Below, piece after piece: positions 29,390 to 37,579 of a stretch of DNA of 49,252 bases (position 1 is the first letter of the stretch; every line of letters starts with the position of its first letter). The position numbers were made by a program, and so were the translations under genes. The stretch comes from Micrococcus sp. EYE_212 (lineage in GTDB: Bacteria > Actinomycetota > Actinomycetes > Actinomycetales > Micrococcaceae), in contig NZ_JAHXOZ010000017.1 in NCBI RefSeq assembly GCF_023147585.1, positions 1 to 49,252 on the forward strand. The letters are read 5' to 3'. The notes beneath the pieces were generated by a model that worked only from the letters and a program-made list of their open reading frames with translations, had not been told where the DNA came from and made no database searches.

Positions 29390-30772
29390 ATGGCTGCCAA
29401 GTCCCCGCTCGAGAACGTCATCAGCCTGGCCAAGCGCCGCGGCTTCGTGTTCCAGGCCGGTGAGATCTACGGCGGCTCGCGCTCCGCGTGGGACTACGGG
29501 CCCCTGGGCGTGGAGCTGAAGGAGAACATCAAGGCGGAGTGGTGGAAGACCTTCGTGCGCTCGCGCGAGGACATGGTGGGCCTGGACTCCTCCATCATCC
29601 TGCCGCGGCAGGTCTGGCAGGCCTCGGGCCACGTGGACACCTTCACGGACCCGCTCGTGGAGTGCCAGCAGTGCCACAGGCGCCACCGCCAGGACCACCT
29701 GGTCGAGGCGTTCGAGGCCAAGAAGGGCCGTGCCCCGGAAGGCATGCAGGACATCGTCTGCCCGGACTGCGGCACCAAGGGCATGTTCACCGAGCCGCAG
29801 ATGTTCTCCGGCCTCATGAAGACCTTCCTCGGCCCCGTGGACAACGAGGAGGGGCTGCACTACATGCGCCCCGAGACCGCGCAGGGCATCTTCGTGAACT
29901 TCCTCAACGTGCTCGGCGCCTCGCGGAAGAAGCCGCCGTTCGGCATCGGCCAGATCGGCAAGGCGTTCCGCAACGAGATCACGCCCGGCAACTTCATCTT
30001 CCGCACGCGCGAGTTCGAGCAGATGGAGATCGAGTACTTCGTGCCGCCGGCTGACGCCCAGCGGCACTTCGACACGTGGGTCGAGGCCTGCTGGAACTGG
30101 TTCATCGACCTCGGGATCGACCCGGAGAACCTGCGCCGCTTCGACGTCCCGGCGGAGGAGCGCGCCCACTACTCGGACGGCACCATCGACCTGGAGTACA
30201 AGTTCGGCTTCGGCGGCGGGGACGGCTGGGGCGAGCTCATGGGCGTGGCCAACCGCACCGACTACGACCTCTCGAGCCACACGACGGCCTCCGGCACCAA
30301 GCTGCAGTACTTCGACCAGGCCAACGGCGAGCACTACACGCCGTACGTGATCGAGCCCTCCTTCGGGCTGACCCGCTCCATGATGGCCTTCCTCGTGGAC
30401 GCCTACGCCGAGGAGGAGGCGCCGAACGCGAAGGGCGGCACGGACGTGCGCACCGTGCTCCGCCTCGACCCGCGTCTGGCCCCGGTCAAGGCCGCCGTCC
30501 TCCCGCTGTCCAAGAAGGAGGAGCTGCAGCCGGCCACGCAGGCCCTCGCCGCCGAGCTGCGCCGCGAGTGGAACATCGAGACGGACGACTCCGGTGCCAT
30601 CGGCCGCCGCTACCGCCGCCAGGACGAGATCGGCACCCCGTTCTGCATCACCGTGGACTTCGACACGCTCGAGGACCAGGCCGTCACCGTCCGCGAGCGG
30701 GACACCATGGCGCAGGAGCGCGTGGCCCTCTCCCAGGTGAAGGCCTACCTCGCCGAGCGCCTCACCAAGTGA
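29390..30772 (+). CDS. glyS: Glycyl-tRNA synthetase
   Basis: Charges tRNA-Gly; class II homodimeric type. The 460-residue product begins [20 protein letters not shown] and has [12 protein letters not shown] (about 25-36), two Cys pairs in CQQCHRR and CPDCG (about 98-127) and motif 2 around [21 protein letters not shown] (about 190-210). Motif 3 [12 protein letters not shown] (about 323) is followed by the anticodon-binding domain ([12 protein letters not shown]). Start ATG 29390, with GGAAGTGA upstream; an in-frame GTG at 29369 is less likely. Confidence 0.96.
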   Translation: MAAKSPLENVISLAKRRGFVFQAGEIYGGSRSAWDYGPLGVELKENIKAEWWKTFVRSREDMVGLDSSIILPRQVWQASGHVDTFTDPLVECQQCHRRHRQDHLVEAFEAKKGRAPEGMQDIVCPDCGTKGMFTEPQMFSGLMKTFLGPVDNEEGLHYMRPETAQGIFVNFLNVLGASRKKPPFGIGQIGKAFRNEITPGNFIFRTREFEQMEIEYFVPPADAQRHFDTWVEACWNWFIDLGIDPENLRRFDVPAEERAHYSDGTIDLEYKFGFGGGDGWGELMGVANRTDYDLSSHTTASGTKLQYFDQANGEHYTPYVIEPSFGLTRSMMAFLVDAYAEEEAPNAKGGTDVRTVLRLDPRLAPVKAAVLPLSKKEELQPATQALAAELRREWNIETDDSGAIGRRYRRQDEIGTPFCITVDFDTLEDQAVTVRERDTMAQERVALSQVKAYLAERLTK

Positions 30773-30813
30773 GCGGGCGGGATCTGGAGGGGCATGGCCG
30801 GGACGGACACGGC

Positions 30814-31845
30814 GTGACCGACGACGGCGGCGCGGCCCTGCCCGCGGACATCACCCTGCGCCCGTGGCGCTCGGGGGTCGACCTCGCCCTCCTCGAGGTG
30901 TGGGGCGACCCCGCCAACGCGCAGCAGCACCAGGACCGCGCGATGCTCGCGGACGACGCAGACGTGCCGTGGCGCCGCTCCCTCGTGGCCGAGGCCGACG
31001 GCGTCCCGGTGGCGGCGGGCGTGGTCTACGCGTCCTCGCTGCACCCGCGGCGACTGTGGCTGTACGTGGAGACCGCCCCGTCCGAGCGGCGCCGCGGCAT
31101 CGCCCGCGCGCTGCTGGCCGCGCTGCGCGGGCTCGCCGAGCAGGCCCACGCGGAGGGGCTCGTCCCCACGACCGCGCTCAAGGCGCGGTTCGCGCGCGAG
31201 GCGCTGGTCGGCGTCGCGGAGGAGGCCACCGCCGAGGGCACCCGCGCCGCGACGGCCGAGCTGGCCGCCGCCACCGAGGCGTTCCTGACCGCGCAGGGGT
31301 TCGCGCCCGTGCAGCGCTCGCGGCGCGTCGCCGTCGCCCCCGGGGCCGTGGACCTGCCCGCGCTGCGGGACGAGGAGCACCCGGACGGCGTCGTGCTGGA
31401 GGAGACGGCCACCGGATCGGTGGAGCTGACCCAGGCGGTCGTGGCGTTCTACCAGGCCACGCACGACTGGGACCCGGCGCACATGACCGTCGGCTCCGCC
31501 CAGACGCTCCTGCTCGGCCCCGCGACCGGGGCTGCCGGCGCCGTCGTGCTGCGGGACGCCCCGCGCGCCGAGGGCGGGAGGATCCGCGCGTTCGCCGTCT
31601 CCTACACCGCCCAGCGCCAGGACGCCCCCGCGGACGTGCTCCTCGGCTGGGACCCGGAGCTGTCCGAGGCGGACGCCCTGCAGGCGGTCGCCGACCTGCT
31701 CGCGCTGCTCGTGGCGCAGCACCCGGTGCAGCTCGAGGTGGACCAGGCCATGCGCCCCCTGGAGCGGATCATCGACGGGCTGATCGCCGGCGGCGCCGCG
31801 AAGCCCGTCCTGGACACCCTCGTGCTGGCCGATGACGCCGACTGA
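30814..31845 (+). CDS. Tandem GNAT-fold acetyltransferase-like protein
   Basis: A 343-residue protein. The N-terminal half has a recognisable acetyl-CoA loop (VETAPSERRRGIARALLAAL, about 86-105). The C-terminal half (from about 190, TQAVVAFYQATHDW...) looks like a second, degenerate GNAT module, with no clear pyrophosphate loop. Substrate unknown. Two starts are possible: GTG 30814, or GTG 30769 overlapping the glyS stop and adding 15 residues. Neither has a good ribosome site. A short frame with its own GGAGG (ATG 30794, 7 codons) ends in a GTGA overlap with GTG 30814, which favours coupling to 30814. It overlaps the next gene by 14 bp. Confidence 0.7.
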   Translation: MTDDGGAALPADITLRPWRSGVDLALLEVWGDPANAQQHQDRAMLADDADVPWRRSLVAEADGVPVAAGVVYASSLHPRRLWLYVETAPSERRRGIARALLAALRGLAEQAHAEGLVPTTALKARFAREALVGVAEEATAEGTRAATAELAAATEAFLTAQGFAPVQRSRRVAVAPGAVDLPALRDEEHPDGVVLEETATGSVELTQAVVAFYQATHDWDPAHMTVGSAQTLLLGPATGAAGAVVLRDAPRAEGGRIRAFAVSYTAQRQDAPADVLLGWDPELSEADALQAVADLLALLVAQHPVQLEVDQAMRPLERIIDGLIAGGAAKPVLDTLVLADDAD

Positions 31846-32473
31846 GACCGCTGCGCCGGACGCGGCCCGCCGGAGCGCGCTCCGGCGGGCCGTGCTCTGG
31901 GTGGCCGGGCTCAACCTGGCCTACATGGTCGCGGAGCTGCTCGTGGCGTTCGCCATCGGCTCGGTGTCCCTGGCCGCCGACGGCGTCGACTTCTTCGAGG
32001 ACTTCGCCGTCAACCTGCTGATCGCCGTCGCGCTCGGCTGGTCGGCCGCGCGTCAGGCGACCGTCGGACGCGTGCTCGCCGGGATCATCCTGCTGCCCGC
32101 CGTCGCGGCGCTCGTCATGGCGGTGCTGAAGGCCGGCGACCCCGAGCCGCCCGCCGCCGGACCGCTGTTCTGGACCGCTCTCGGCGCGATCGCCGTGAAC
32201 CTGGTGTGCACCGTGATCCTCGCCCGCTTCCGGAGCGACGCCGGCTCGCTCACGGCGGCCGCCTACCTGGCAGCCCGCAACGACCTCGTGGCCGGCGCGG
32301 CCATCCTGGTGCTCGCCGGCGTGACGCGCTGGACCGGATCGGGCTGGCCTGACATCCTGCTGGGCATCGGCCTCGTGCTCCTCAACGGAGCGGCGGCCAG
32401 GGAGGTCTGGGAGAAGGCCGGGGAGGAGCGCCTCGCGGAGCGGGCGCTGGAGGGGGAGTTCGATGACGACTGA
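31832..32473 (+). CDS. Cation-diffusion-facilitator-like membrane protein, altered metal site
   Basis: A 213-residue protein matching only the transmembrane part of CDF transporters: TM1-2 [35 protein letters not shown] (about 23-57) keeps the site-A aspartates as DxxxD. In TM5 (SLTAAAYLAARNDLVAGAAI, about 142-161) the HxxxD pair reads AxxxD, so one ligand of the usual Zn/Mn site is missing. The C-terminal cytoplasmic dimer domain is absent; the protein ends in a short charged helix. It could be a transporter of another cation or a non-transport relative. It overlaps both the GNAT gene and the YgiB-like gene, so it belongs to that operon. Confidence 0.7.
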   Translation: MTPTETAAPDAARRSALRRAVLWVAGLNLAYMVAELLVAFAIGSVSLAADGVDFFEDFAVNLLIAVALGWSAARQATVGRVLAGIILLPAVAALVMAVLKAGDPEPPAAGPLFWTALGAIAVNLVCTVILARFRSDAGSLTAAAYLAARNDLVAGAAILVLAGVTRWTGSGWPDILLGIGLVLLNGAAAREVWEKAGEERLAERALEGEFDDD

Positions 32474-33122
32474 GGACCAGGGCCGGGAACCGGAGGCCGG
32501 CGGCACGCCGTGGCGTCCGGCGACGGGCGACTCGCCCTACGAGCCGGCGACGCGGCTGCCGCCCGCGGGGGCGACAGCCCGGCGCGATCCGAAGCGCCGC
32601 CGCGCGTCCAAGGCCATCGTGATCGGCGGGACGCTCGCGCTCGCGGCGGCCATGACCGGCGTCGCGGTGACCTCGCAGTCCTCGCAGTCCTCCATCGAGT
32701 CCGCGCCCTCGGAGGAGAACGGGTGGACGAACGAGTTCGGGGAGACCGTCGCGGCCCCGGCGGAGCTGGAGCAGGACTACGCCCAGGTCTGCCAGGACAC
32801 CCAGACGGGCGAGCGCATCGAGGACCAGTGGTGCGAGGACCCCTCGATCGCCGAGGGGCAGGCGGCCCAGGGCCAGGAGCAGGCGGCCGAGGGGGAGGAG
32901 CAGCAGACCTCGCACTACGGTGGCGGCTACGGCTGGTTCTTCATCCCGCTCTCCGGCGGACGCACCGTGCCCGCCGTCGGGAGCCCGCTGCGCGCCGGGA
33001 CCACCCAGGCCCCGGCGGGGCGCTCGGTGACGAAGGTCCCGGCCTCTGGCGGCTCGTTCGCCAAGGCCGGCACCGTGTCCAAGGGCGGCTTCGGCACCAA
33101 GGGAGGCGGCGCCGGCTCCTGA
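32463..33122 (+). CDS. YgiB/YjfM (DUF1190)-like membrane-anchored protein
   Basis: A 219-residue protein: basic cytoplasmic segment (RRDPKRRRASK, about 40-50), one hydrophobic helix (about 51-68), then an external domain with two Cys (VCQDTQTGERIEDQWCED, about 109-126), a Gln/Glu-rich linker, a GGGYGWFFIPL motif (about 153-163) and a Ser/Gly/Lys-rich tail with GGFGTKGG near the end. The two-Cys loop and the GGFG tail resemble DUF1190 proteins (E. coli YgiB, YjfM), which are encoded beside glutathionylspermidine-synthase-like enzymes; the same arrangement is found here. The assignment is by motif and context, not by alignment. Start overlaps the previous gene; GGGGAG upstream. Confidence 0.65.
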   Translation: MTTEDQGREPEAGGTPWRPATGDSPYEPATRLPPAGATARRDPKRRRASKAIVIGGTLALAAAMTGVAVTSQSSQSSIESAPSEENGWTNEFGETVAAPAELEQDYAQVCQDTQTGERIEDQWCEDPSIAEGQAAQGQEQAAEGEEQQTSHYGGGYGWFFIPLSGGRTVPAVGSPLRAGTTQAPAGRSVTKVPASGGSFAKAGTVSKGGFGTKGGGAGS

Positions 33123-33150
33123 GCCGCGCCGCGACGAGGAGGAGAGCACC

Positions 33151-34359
33151 GTGCAGCGCATCAGCACCGAGCCGCGTCCGGACTGGGAGGAGAAGGTCGC
33201 CTCCCAGGGGCTCGTCTTCTCCCCGACGCTCATGCCGGACGGCTCCGTCCTGCAGTACTGGAACGAGTCCGCCGCCTACGTCCTCACCATGGACGAGGTC
33301 ATGCTCCTGGAGCAGGCCTCCGAGCGCCTGCACGCGATGTCCATGGAGGCCGCGCGCTTCCTGGCGTCCGAGCAGACGATCGCCGGATCGCCCTGGCGTG
33401 CGCTCGGCCTGCCCCGCGAGGCGGTCGTCCTCGCGGTGGAGTCCCTCGAGCGGGGGGACCCCCACCTCTACGGCCGCTTCGACCTCGTCTACTCCGGCCC
33501 GGACGCCCCGCCCAAGATGCTGGAGTACAACGCGGACACGCCCACCGGGCTGATCGAGGCCGCCGTCGCCCAGTGGTTCTGGAAGCAGGACGTCTTCGGC
33601 GAGGACGTGGACCAGTGGAACGGGATCTTCGAGGCCCTCGTGGACCGCTGGCGGGAGATCTACGCCCCCGAGCTCGCGGCGGGGGAGAGCCCGCGCGTGC
33701 ACTTCGCCCACACGGAGCTGGACGAGACGGGCGAGGACGCCATGACGGTGGCCTGCCTCCGCGACGCCGCCGAGCAGGCGGGGCTGACCTGCGAGTCGCT
33801 CCTGATGAGCCAGATCGGCTTCGACACCGAGCAGCTGCGCTTCACGGGCGCGGACCTGCGCTACCTCACCGGCATCTTCAAGCTCTACCCGTGGGAGGAC
33901 ATGGCCCACGAGCGGTTCGGCCCGCGCCTGGCCCTGGACGAGCACGTGCGGTGGATCGAGCCGGCCTGGAAGATGCTGCTCTCCACCAAGGCGCTCTCCG
34001 CCGCCCTGTGGCACCTCTTCCCCGGGGACGACCTTCTCCTGCCCACCTACCTCAACGAGGTCCGCGGCCTCACCGAGTACGTGCGCAAGCCGCTGCACGG
34101 CCGCGAGGGCGCGGGCATCCGCATCGTCTCCTCGGACGTCACGACCTCCTCCGACCCGGGCCGCTGGGGAGAGGAGGGCCACGTCTTCCAGCAGTACCAC
34201 CGCCTGCCCGACTTCCCCGGGCCGGACGGCCGGCCCAACCGGCCCGTGCTCGGCACGTGGATGGTGGGGGACGAGTGCTTCGGCGTCGGCATCCGCGAGT
34301 CCGACGGCCCGATCACCGACCCGTACTGCCGCTTCGTGCCCAACATCATCCGCGGCTGA
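33151..34359 (+). CDS. Glutathionylspermidine-synthase-like ATP-grasp ligase
   Basis: A 402-residue amide-bond-forming ligase of the C-terminal GspS family, without the amidase half. Visible active-site residues: R109 and D111 (GRFDLVYSG), E125 and N127 (LEYNADTPT), LFPGDDLLLPTYL (about 290-302), and the nucleotide-loop KPLHGREGAG starting at K313. The GTWMVGDECFGVGIRESDGPITD segment near the C-terminus follows. These match the ATP/Mg and substrate sites of E. coli GspS and its YgiC/YjfC relatives. Actinobacteria of this kind usually lack glutathione, so the acceptor and donor are probably different (another peptide, amino acid or polyamine). GTG start with AGGAGG 8 nt upstream. Confidence 0.85.
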   Translation: MQRISTEPRPDWEEKVASQGLVFSPTLMPDGSVLQYWNESAAYVLTMDEVMLLEQASERLHAMSMEAARFLASEQTIAGSPWRALGLPREAVVLAVESLERGDPHLYGRFDLVYSGPDAPPKMLEYNADTPTGLIEAAVAQWFWKQDVFGEDVDQWNGIFEALVDRWREIYAPELAAGESPRVHFAHTELDETGEDAMTVACLRDAAEQAGLTCESLLMSQIGFDTEQLRFTGADLRYLTGIFKLYPWEDMAHERFGPRLALDEHVRWIEPAWKMLLSTKALSAALWHLFPGDDLLLPTYLNEVRGLTEYVRKPLHGREGAGIRIVSSDVTTSSDPGRWGEEGHVFQQYHRLPDFPGPDGRPNRPVLGTWMVGDECFGVGIRESDGPITDPYCRFVPNIIRG

Positions 34360-34447
34360 CCGCGCCCTCCCGCAGGGCCCAACCGCACCCGAACCCGAAC
34401 GCCTCCCACCCGCCCGCGCCCGACCTCCCCGAGGATCCCCGCCGCCC

Positions 34448-35671
34448 ATGCTCAGCACGCACCAGTCCGTCTCCGTGTCCACGTCCTCGGTGGCGCCGGT
34501 CTACTCCGCCGTCGTCACGGTGCCCCTCATCGTGGGCCTCGTCGGCTCGGGCGCGCCCCTGGCCTACCTGCTCGCCCTCGTGCCCATCGTGCTCGTGTGG
34601 GCCGGCATGTCCGAGAACGACGACCGGCAGCCGGACAAGGGCTCCATCTACGCGTGGGCGGTCCGCTCGCACCCGGTGATGGGGTGGATCGGCGGGTACT
34701 GCCTCGCGGTCACCGGCGTCGTCGCGACGTCGGGCCTCGCCTACGTCGCCCTCGACGCCTGGCTGCCCGGCCTGCCCGCGTGGGCCAAGGCCCTGGCCGG
34801 CGCGGTCCTCATCGCCGTGGCCACCGCCGTCAGCTCGACCAACGTCCGGATCACCTCCGCCGTCCAGACCGCCGGCGTCCTCGTGCAGGTGGCCGCCGCC
34901 GTCGTGCTGGTGTCCGTGTTCCTGAGGGTGGGGCCCACGCTGACCCCGATGACCGGCACGGCGACCGACTGGCTCCACGCCGTGCTGCTGGCCGTGTTCG
35001 CGTTCTGGGGCTTCGACGCCGTCTACGCGCTCTCAGAGGAGTCGCACCCGGGCGTGCCGCGCCGGGCGGCGGCGGTCTCCCTCGTCCTGCTCGTGGCGAT
35101 CTTCCTGGTCTTCTCGCTGCTCGGCGCCTCCCCGCACCCCGACGCCGCGGAGGCCCTGGTGCACCCCGTGGTGGTGGCCGGCGTCGTGGTCTCCTGCGTG
35201 ATGGCGCTCGGCTCCACCCTCATCCCGACGGCGCGGGGCGTCTCCGCCATGGCCGAGCGCGGGCACCTGCCCTCCGCCCTGGCCCCGCTGCGCACCGCCG
35301 AGGTCGCCTCCGCGGCGGGAGCGGTGGCCTGGCTCGCCCTCGCGCTGGTGGTGCCGGGGATCTTCTGGGACTCGATCGAGATGCTCTCGATCTTCGTGGG
35401 CGCGTACTTCACCATCTCCTCGCTCACGGCGGCCGCCCACGACCGCGGCGCCCTGAAGGTCGTCCACCTGGTGGGCGCCGCCCTCATGGGGCTCATCACC
35501 GCGGCCGCGCTCGTGACCATGTTCGACCCGGAGTACGGGGAGACGCGGATCGGGGACGTGGGCGGCGTCGGCCTGCTGGCGGTCGGGTTCACGGCGCTCG
35601 GCGTCGCGCTCGCGGTGCTCGTGGTCCGCGGACGCGGGGCCTCCGGAGGCGGTCGGGCCGTCAGCGCCTGA
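34448..35671 (+). CDS. APC-family amino acid/polyamine permease
   Basis: A 407-residue transporter with about 12 predicted membrane helices. Family features are the N-terminal VYSAVVTVPLIVGLVGSG, the GSIYAWAVR segment (about 66-74) between TM2 and TM3, and FAFWGFDAVYALSEESHPG VPRRAA (about 183-206), where the GFE/D-type substrate-binding helix 6 lies. Substrate unresolved; amino acid or amine fits the family and the neighbouring ligase. No convincing ribosome site precedes the ATG, 88 bases after the ligase stop. It is the last gene of the apparent operon and is followed by an inverted-repeat element. Confidence 0.85.
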   Translation: MLSTHQSVSVSTSSVAPVYSAVVTVPLIVGLVGSGAPLAYLLALVPIVLVWAGMSENDDRQPDKGSIYAWAVRSHPVMGWIGGYCLAVTGVVATSGLAYVALDAWLPGLPAWAKALAGAVLIAVATAVSSTNVRITSAVQTAGVLVQVAAAVVLVSVFLRVGPTLTPMTGTATDWLHAVLLAVFAFWGFDAVYALSEESHPGVPRRAAAVSLVLLVAIFLVFSLLGASPHPDAAEALVHPVVVAGVVVSCVMALGSTLIPTARGVSAMAERGHLPSALAPLRTAEVASAAGAVAWLALALVVPGIFWDSIEMLSIFVGAYFTISSLTAAAHDRGALKVVHLVGAALMGLITAAALVTMFDPEYGETRIGDVGGVGLLAVGFTALGVALAVLVVRGRGASGGGRAVSA

Positions 35672-35731
35672 GCACAACGTGCGCGCAGGACTGGCCGTCG
35701 GCCGGTCGTCCGACCGAGCGACCGCCCGACC

Positions 35732-35792
35732 GCCCGACCCATATTCAGCCGACCGAGCCCTATGAGGGTGTTTCGGTGAATAAGGGTCGGTC
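35732..35792 (+). repeat. Palindromic repeat element, copy A
   Basis: About 62-bp element with near-palindromic ends (GACCCATATTCA at 35736-35747, TGAATAAGGGTC at 35777-35788) around a 29-nt core containing CCCTATGAGGG. By hand alignment about 55 of 62 columns match the reverse complement of copy B at 37023-37083. It lies in the 172-base gap between the APC permease gene and the oxidoreductase gene, preceded by short CGACCGCC repeats. It could be a REP/MITE-like element or a paired protein-binding site. Confidence 0.75.
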
Positions 35793-35843
35793 CGGCCGAG
35801 GGGACATGCTTCCGTCCCGCGGGTGACCCTCCCCGCGCGGGCC

Positions 35844-36908
35844 TCAGCGGTCCCAGCCCAGGAGCCTCCAGACCTCCGCCCAGCCCTCGAAGAGGTGGGC
35901 GTTGTACTCCGGGCCGAGCTGGTTCGGGTTGGCGAACAGCACCCAGTCGGCGGCCTGGACGGCCCGGTCCGCGGACAGCTGCTCGGCGACCTCCTCGGGC
36001 GTGCCCGCGTAGGTCGGGCCGGAGACGGCGCGGCGGCCGTCGAGGCGCCCCGAGGACTCCCGGGAGGCTCGCTCGTGGCCGAAGTACATCTCGTCGCGGT
36101 CGTCCTGGATCACGAACGCGGAGCGGGTGACCGCCGTCCGGGGCGCGCCGGTGCGCCCGAGGGGGCTGACGCCGTCGTGGTGGCCGGCCGCTGCATGGGC
36201 CTCGAGGTAGCGGGCGATCTGGTCGGCCTGCTGGACGTGGAAGGGGCGGCCGTCGTCCTCGAGGAGCAGGGTGGAGGAGAGCATGTCGTACCCGGCCTCG
36301 CCTGCGCGGACGGCGGTCGCGGTCGTGCCGGCACCCCACCAGACGCGCTGCGCCAGCGTGGGGGAGTGCGGCTCGATGCGCAGGGGCCGGGAGGTGTGGG
36401 CCCAGCCGGAGGAGAGGTCCGGCGTCGCGATGCCCGCGCCCGAGATGCCCTCCATGAACCGGCGGCCGCGCTCCCAGGCGACGTCGGACCAGGTCTCGCC
36501 GGGGGCGAGGTCGTAGCCGAACCGGTGCTGGCCGTCCGCGGCGGCCTCGGGTGAGCCGCGCGAGATGCCGAGCTCGAGGCGCTCGCCGGCAAGCAGGTCC
36601 GTGGTCGCGGCGGCCTCGGCCATGGACAGGGGATTCTCGTACCGCAGGTCGATCACGCCGGTGCCGAGGTGGATGCGCTCGGTGCGGGCGGCCATCGCGG
36701 CGAGGATCGGGAAGGGCGAGGAGAACATCTGCTGCCAGTGGTGGCTGCGGATCCATGCGCCGTCCAGGCCGGCGGCCTCGGCGTCCACGGCCATCTGCAC
36801 GACGTCGCGCAGGGCCTGCCCGGCGTCGGGCTCGACGGGGACGCGGTCCACGGCGGGGCGGTGGATCCAGTGCCCGAAGTTGAGGAATCCGAGGTGCTTC
36901 TTGGTCAT
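35844..36908 (-). CDS. LLM-class flavin-dependent oxidoreductase
   Basis: A 354-residue luciferase-like monooxygenase fold (F420 or FMN/FAD dependent). Recognisable parts are the N-terminal beta strand (LGFLNFGHWI), WIRSHHWQQMFSSPFPILAAMAARTERIHLGTGVIDL (about 52-88), ENPLSMAEAAATTDLLAGERLELGISRGSP (about 91-120) and the C-terminal TYAGTPEEVAEQL. The substrate is unknown. No ribosome site is clear; the region before the ATG contains TTTAAAC in an AT-rich patch. The gene is alone, opposite to its neighbours in direction, and flanked on both sides by inverted copies of the same 62-bp element, which suggests insertion as a unit. Confidence 0.88.
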   Translation of the reverse strand: MTKKHLGFLNFGHWIHRPAVDRVPVEPDAGQALRDVVQMAVDAEAAGLDGAWIRSHHWQQMFSSPFPILAAMAARTERIHLGTGVIDLRYENPLSMAEAAATTDLLAGERLELGISRGSPEAAADGQHRFGYDLAPGETWSDVAWERGRRFMEGISGAGIATPDLSSGWAHTSRPLRIEPHSPTLAQRVWWGAGTTATAVRAGEAGYDMLSSTLLLEDDGRPFHVQQADQIARYLEAHAAAGHHDGVSPLGRTGAPRTAVTRSAFVIQDDRDEMYFGHERASRESSGRLDGRRAVSGPTYAGTPEEVAEQLSADRAVQAADWVLFANPNQLGPEYNAHLFEGWAEVWRLLGWDR

Positions 36909-37022
36909 GGGTGTTTAAACCTTGAAAGACCGGCGGTTGTTCCCGGAGTGCGTTTCGGTGCGGCGTGGGTCCGCCGCCGGGGCCGTCCGGTCCCATCCCG
37001 CTCGACCGGTTCCCGCCCACCC
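36909..37022. other. Upstream region of the oxidoreductase gene
   Basis: No gene is seen. Next to the oxidoreductase start is an AT-rich patch with GTTTAAAC (36911-36918), exceptional for this genome; a promoter is likely here but the boxes are not clear. Copy B of the repeat begins at 37023. Confidence 0.4.
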
Positions 37023-37083
37023 GACCGACCCTTATTCACGAAACAGCCCCCATAGGGGTCGGTCGATTGAATATGGGTCGGTC
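37023..37083 (-). repeat. Palindromic repeat element, copy B (inverted)
   Basis: Reverse-orientation copy of the element at 35732-35792. Outer arms GACCGACCCTTATTCA (37023-37038) and TGAATATGGGTCGGTC (37068-37083) pair with one mismatch; the core contains CCCCATAGGGG. The two copies lie 1.3 kb apart on both sides of the oxidoreductase gene and its promoter. Confidence 0.75.
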
Positions 37084-37171
37084 CGCCGGTCCGGCGGCCC
37101 GGCCGTCAGGCGGTGCCGCGGCCCGGCGCCGGTCCTCGCCGGCCCTCCCGGATCCACCCGCCCGCGTGCGG

Positions 37172-37177
37172 GAGAAT
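37172..37177 (+). promoter_or_regulatory. Leaderless promoter of the ankyrin gene
   Basis: GAGAAT lies 6 nt before the ATG at 37184; the same box in the same spacing class precedes the dus gene (38181-38186). No ribosome site is present. Confidence 0.45.
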
Positions 37178-37183
37178 GGACCC

Positions 37184-37579
37184 ATGACACAGCAGTGGAG
37201 CGAGGAGTCCATGGAGCTGGCCGCGCAGCTCTTCGACCTGGCACGGAACGGGGACACGGCCACCCTCAAGGCGTACCTGGACCAGGGCCTGAAGCGGAAC
37301 CTGCGCAACGGCAGCGGGGACACCTTCCTCACCCTCGCCGCGTACTACAGGCAGACGGACACGGTGCGCATGCTGATCGAGGCCGGCCTCGACGTCGCCG
37401 CCGTCAACGACCGCGGCCAGGACGCCCTCGGCTGCGCCACCTTCCGCAAGGACGAGGACGCCGTACGGGCCCTCCTCGCCGCGGGCGCGGACCCCGACGG
37501 CGGCTCACCCTCCGCGCGCGAGGTCGCCCGGACCTTCGGGCTCGATGAGATGCTCGCGCTGCTCGACGGCCGTGGCTGA
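37184..37579 (+). CDS. Small ankyrin-repeat protein
   Basis: A 131-residue protein made of three or four ankyrin repeats. The best are GNGDTATLKAYLDQGLKRNLRNGSGDTFLTLAAYYR (about 21-57; read as ARNGDTATL) and TDTVRMLIEAGLDVAAVNDRGQDALGCA, each with the helix-turn-helix and Gly-Asp turns of the fold. It is probably a cytosolic protein-interaction module with an unknown partner. It overlaps the next gene by 8 bp, so the two products may work together. Confidence 0.85.
   Translation: MTQQWSEESMELAAQLFDLARNGDTATLKAYLDQGLKRNLRNGSGDTFLTLAAYYRQTDTVRMLIEAGLDVAAVNDRGQDALGCATFRKDEDAVRALLAAGADPDGGSPSAREVARTFGLDEMLALLDGRG

Noticed and set aside
33151-34359. Annotation as a true glutathionylspermidine synthetase
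   Set aside because: Only the ATP-grasp half is present, and glutathione is not expected in this lineage; the family name is used with '-like'.
35732-35792. Copy A as an ordinary terminator of the permease gene
   Set aside because: It could fold and might terminate, but the close inverted copy at 37023 located upstream of genes on both sides argues for a repeat element; termination may be a side effect.
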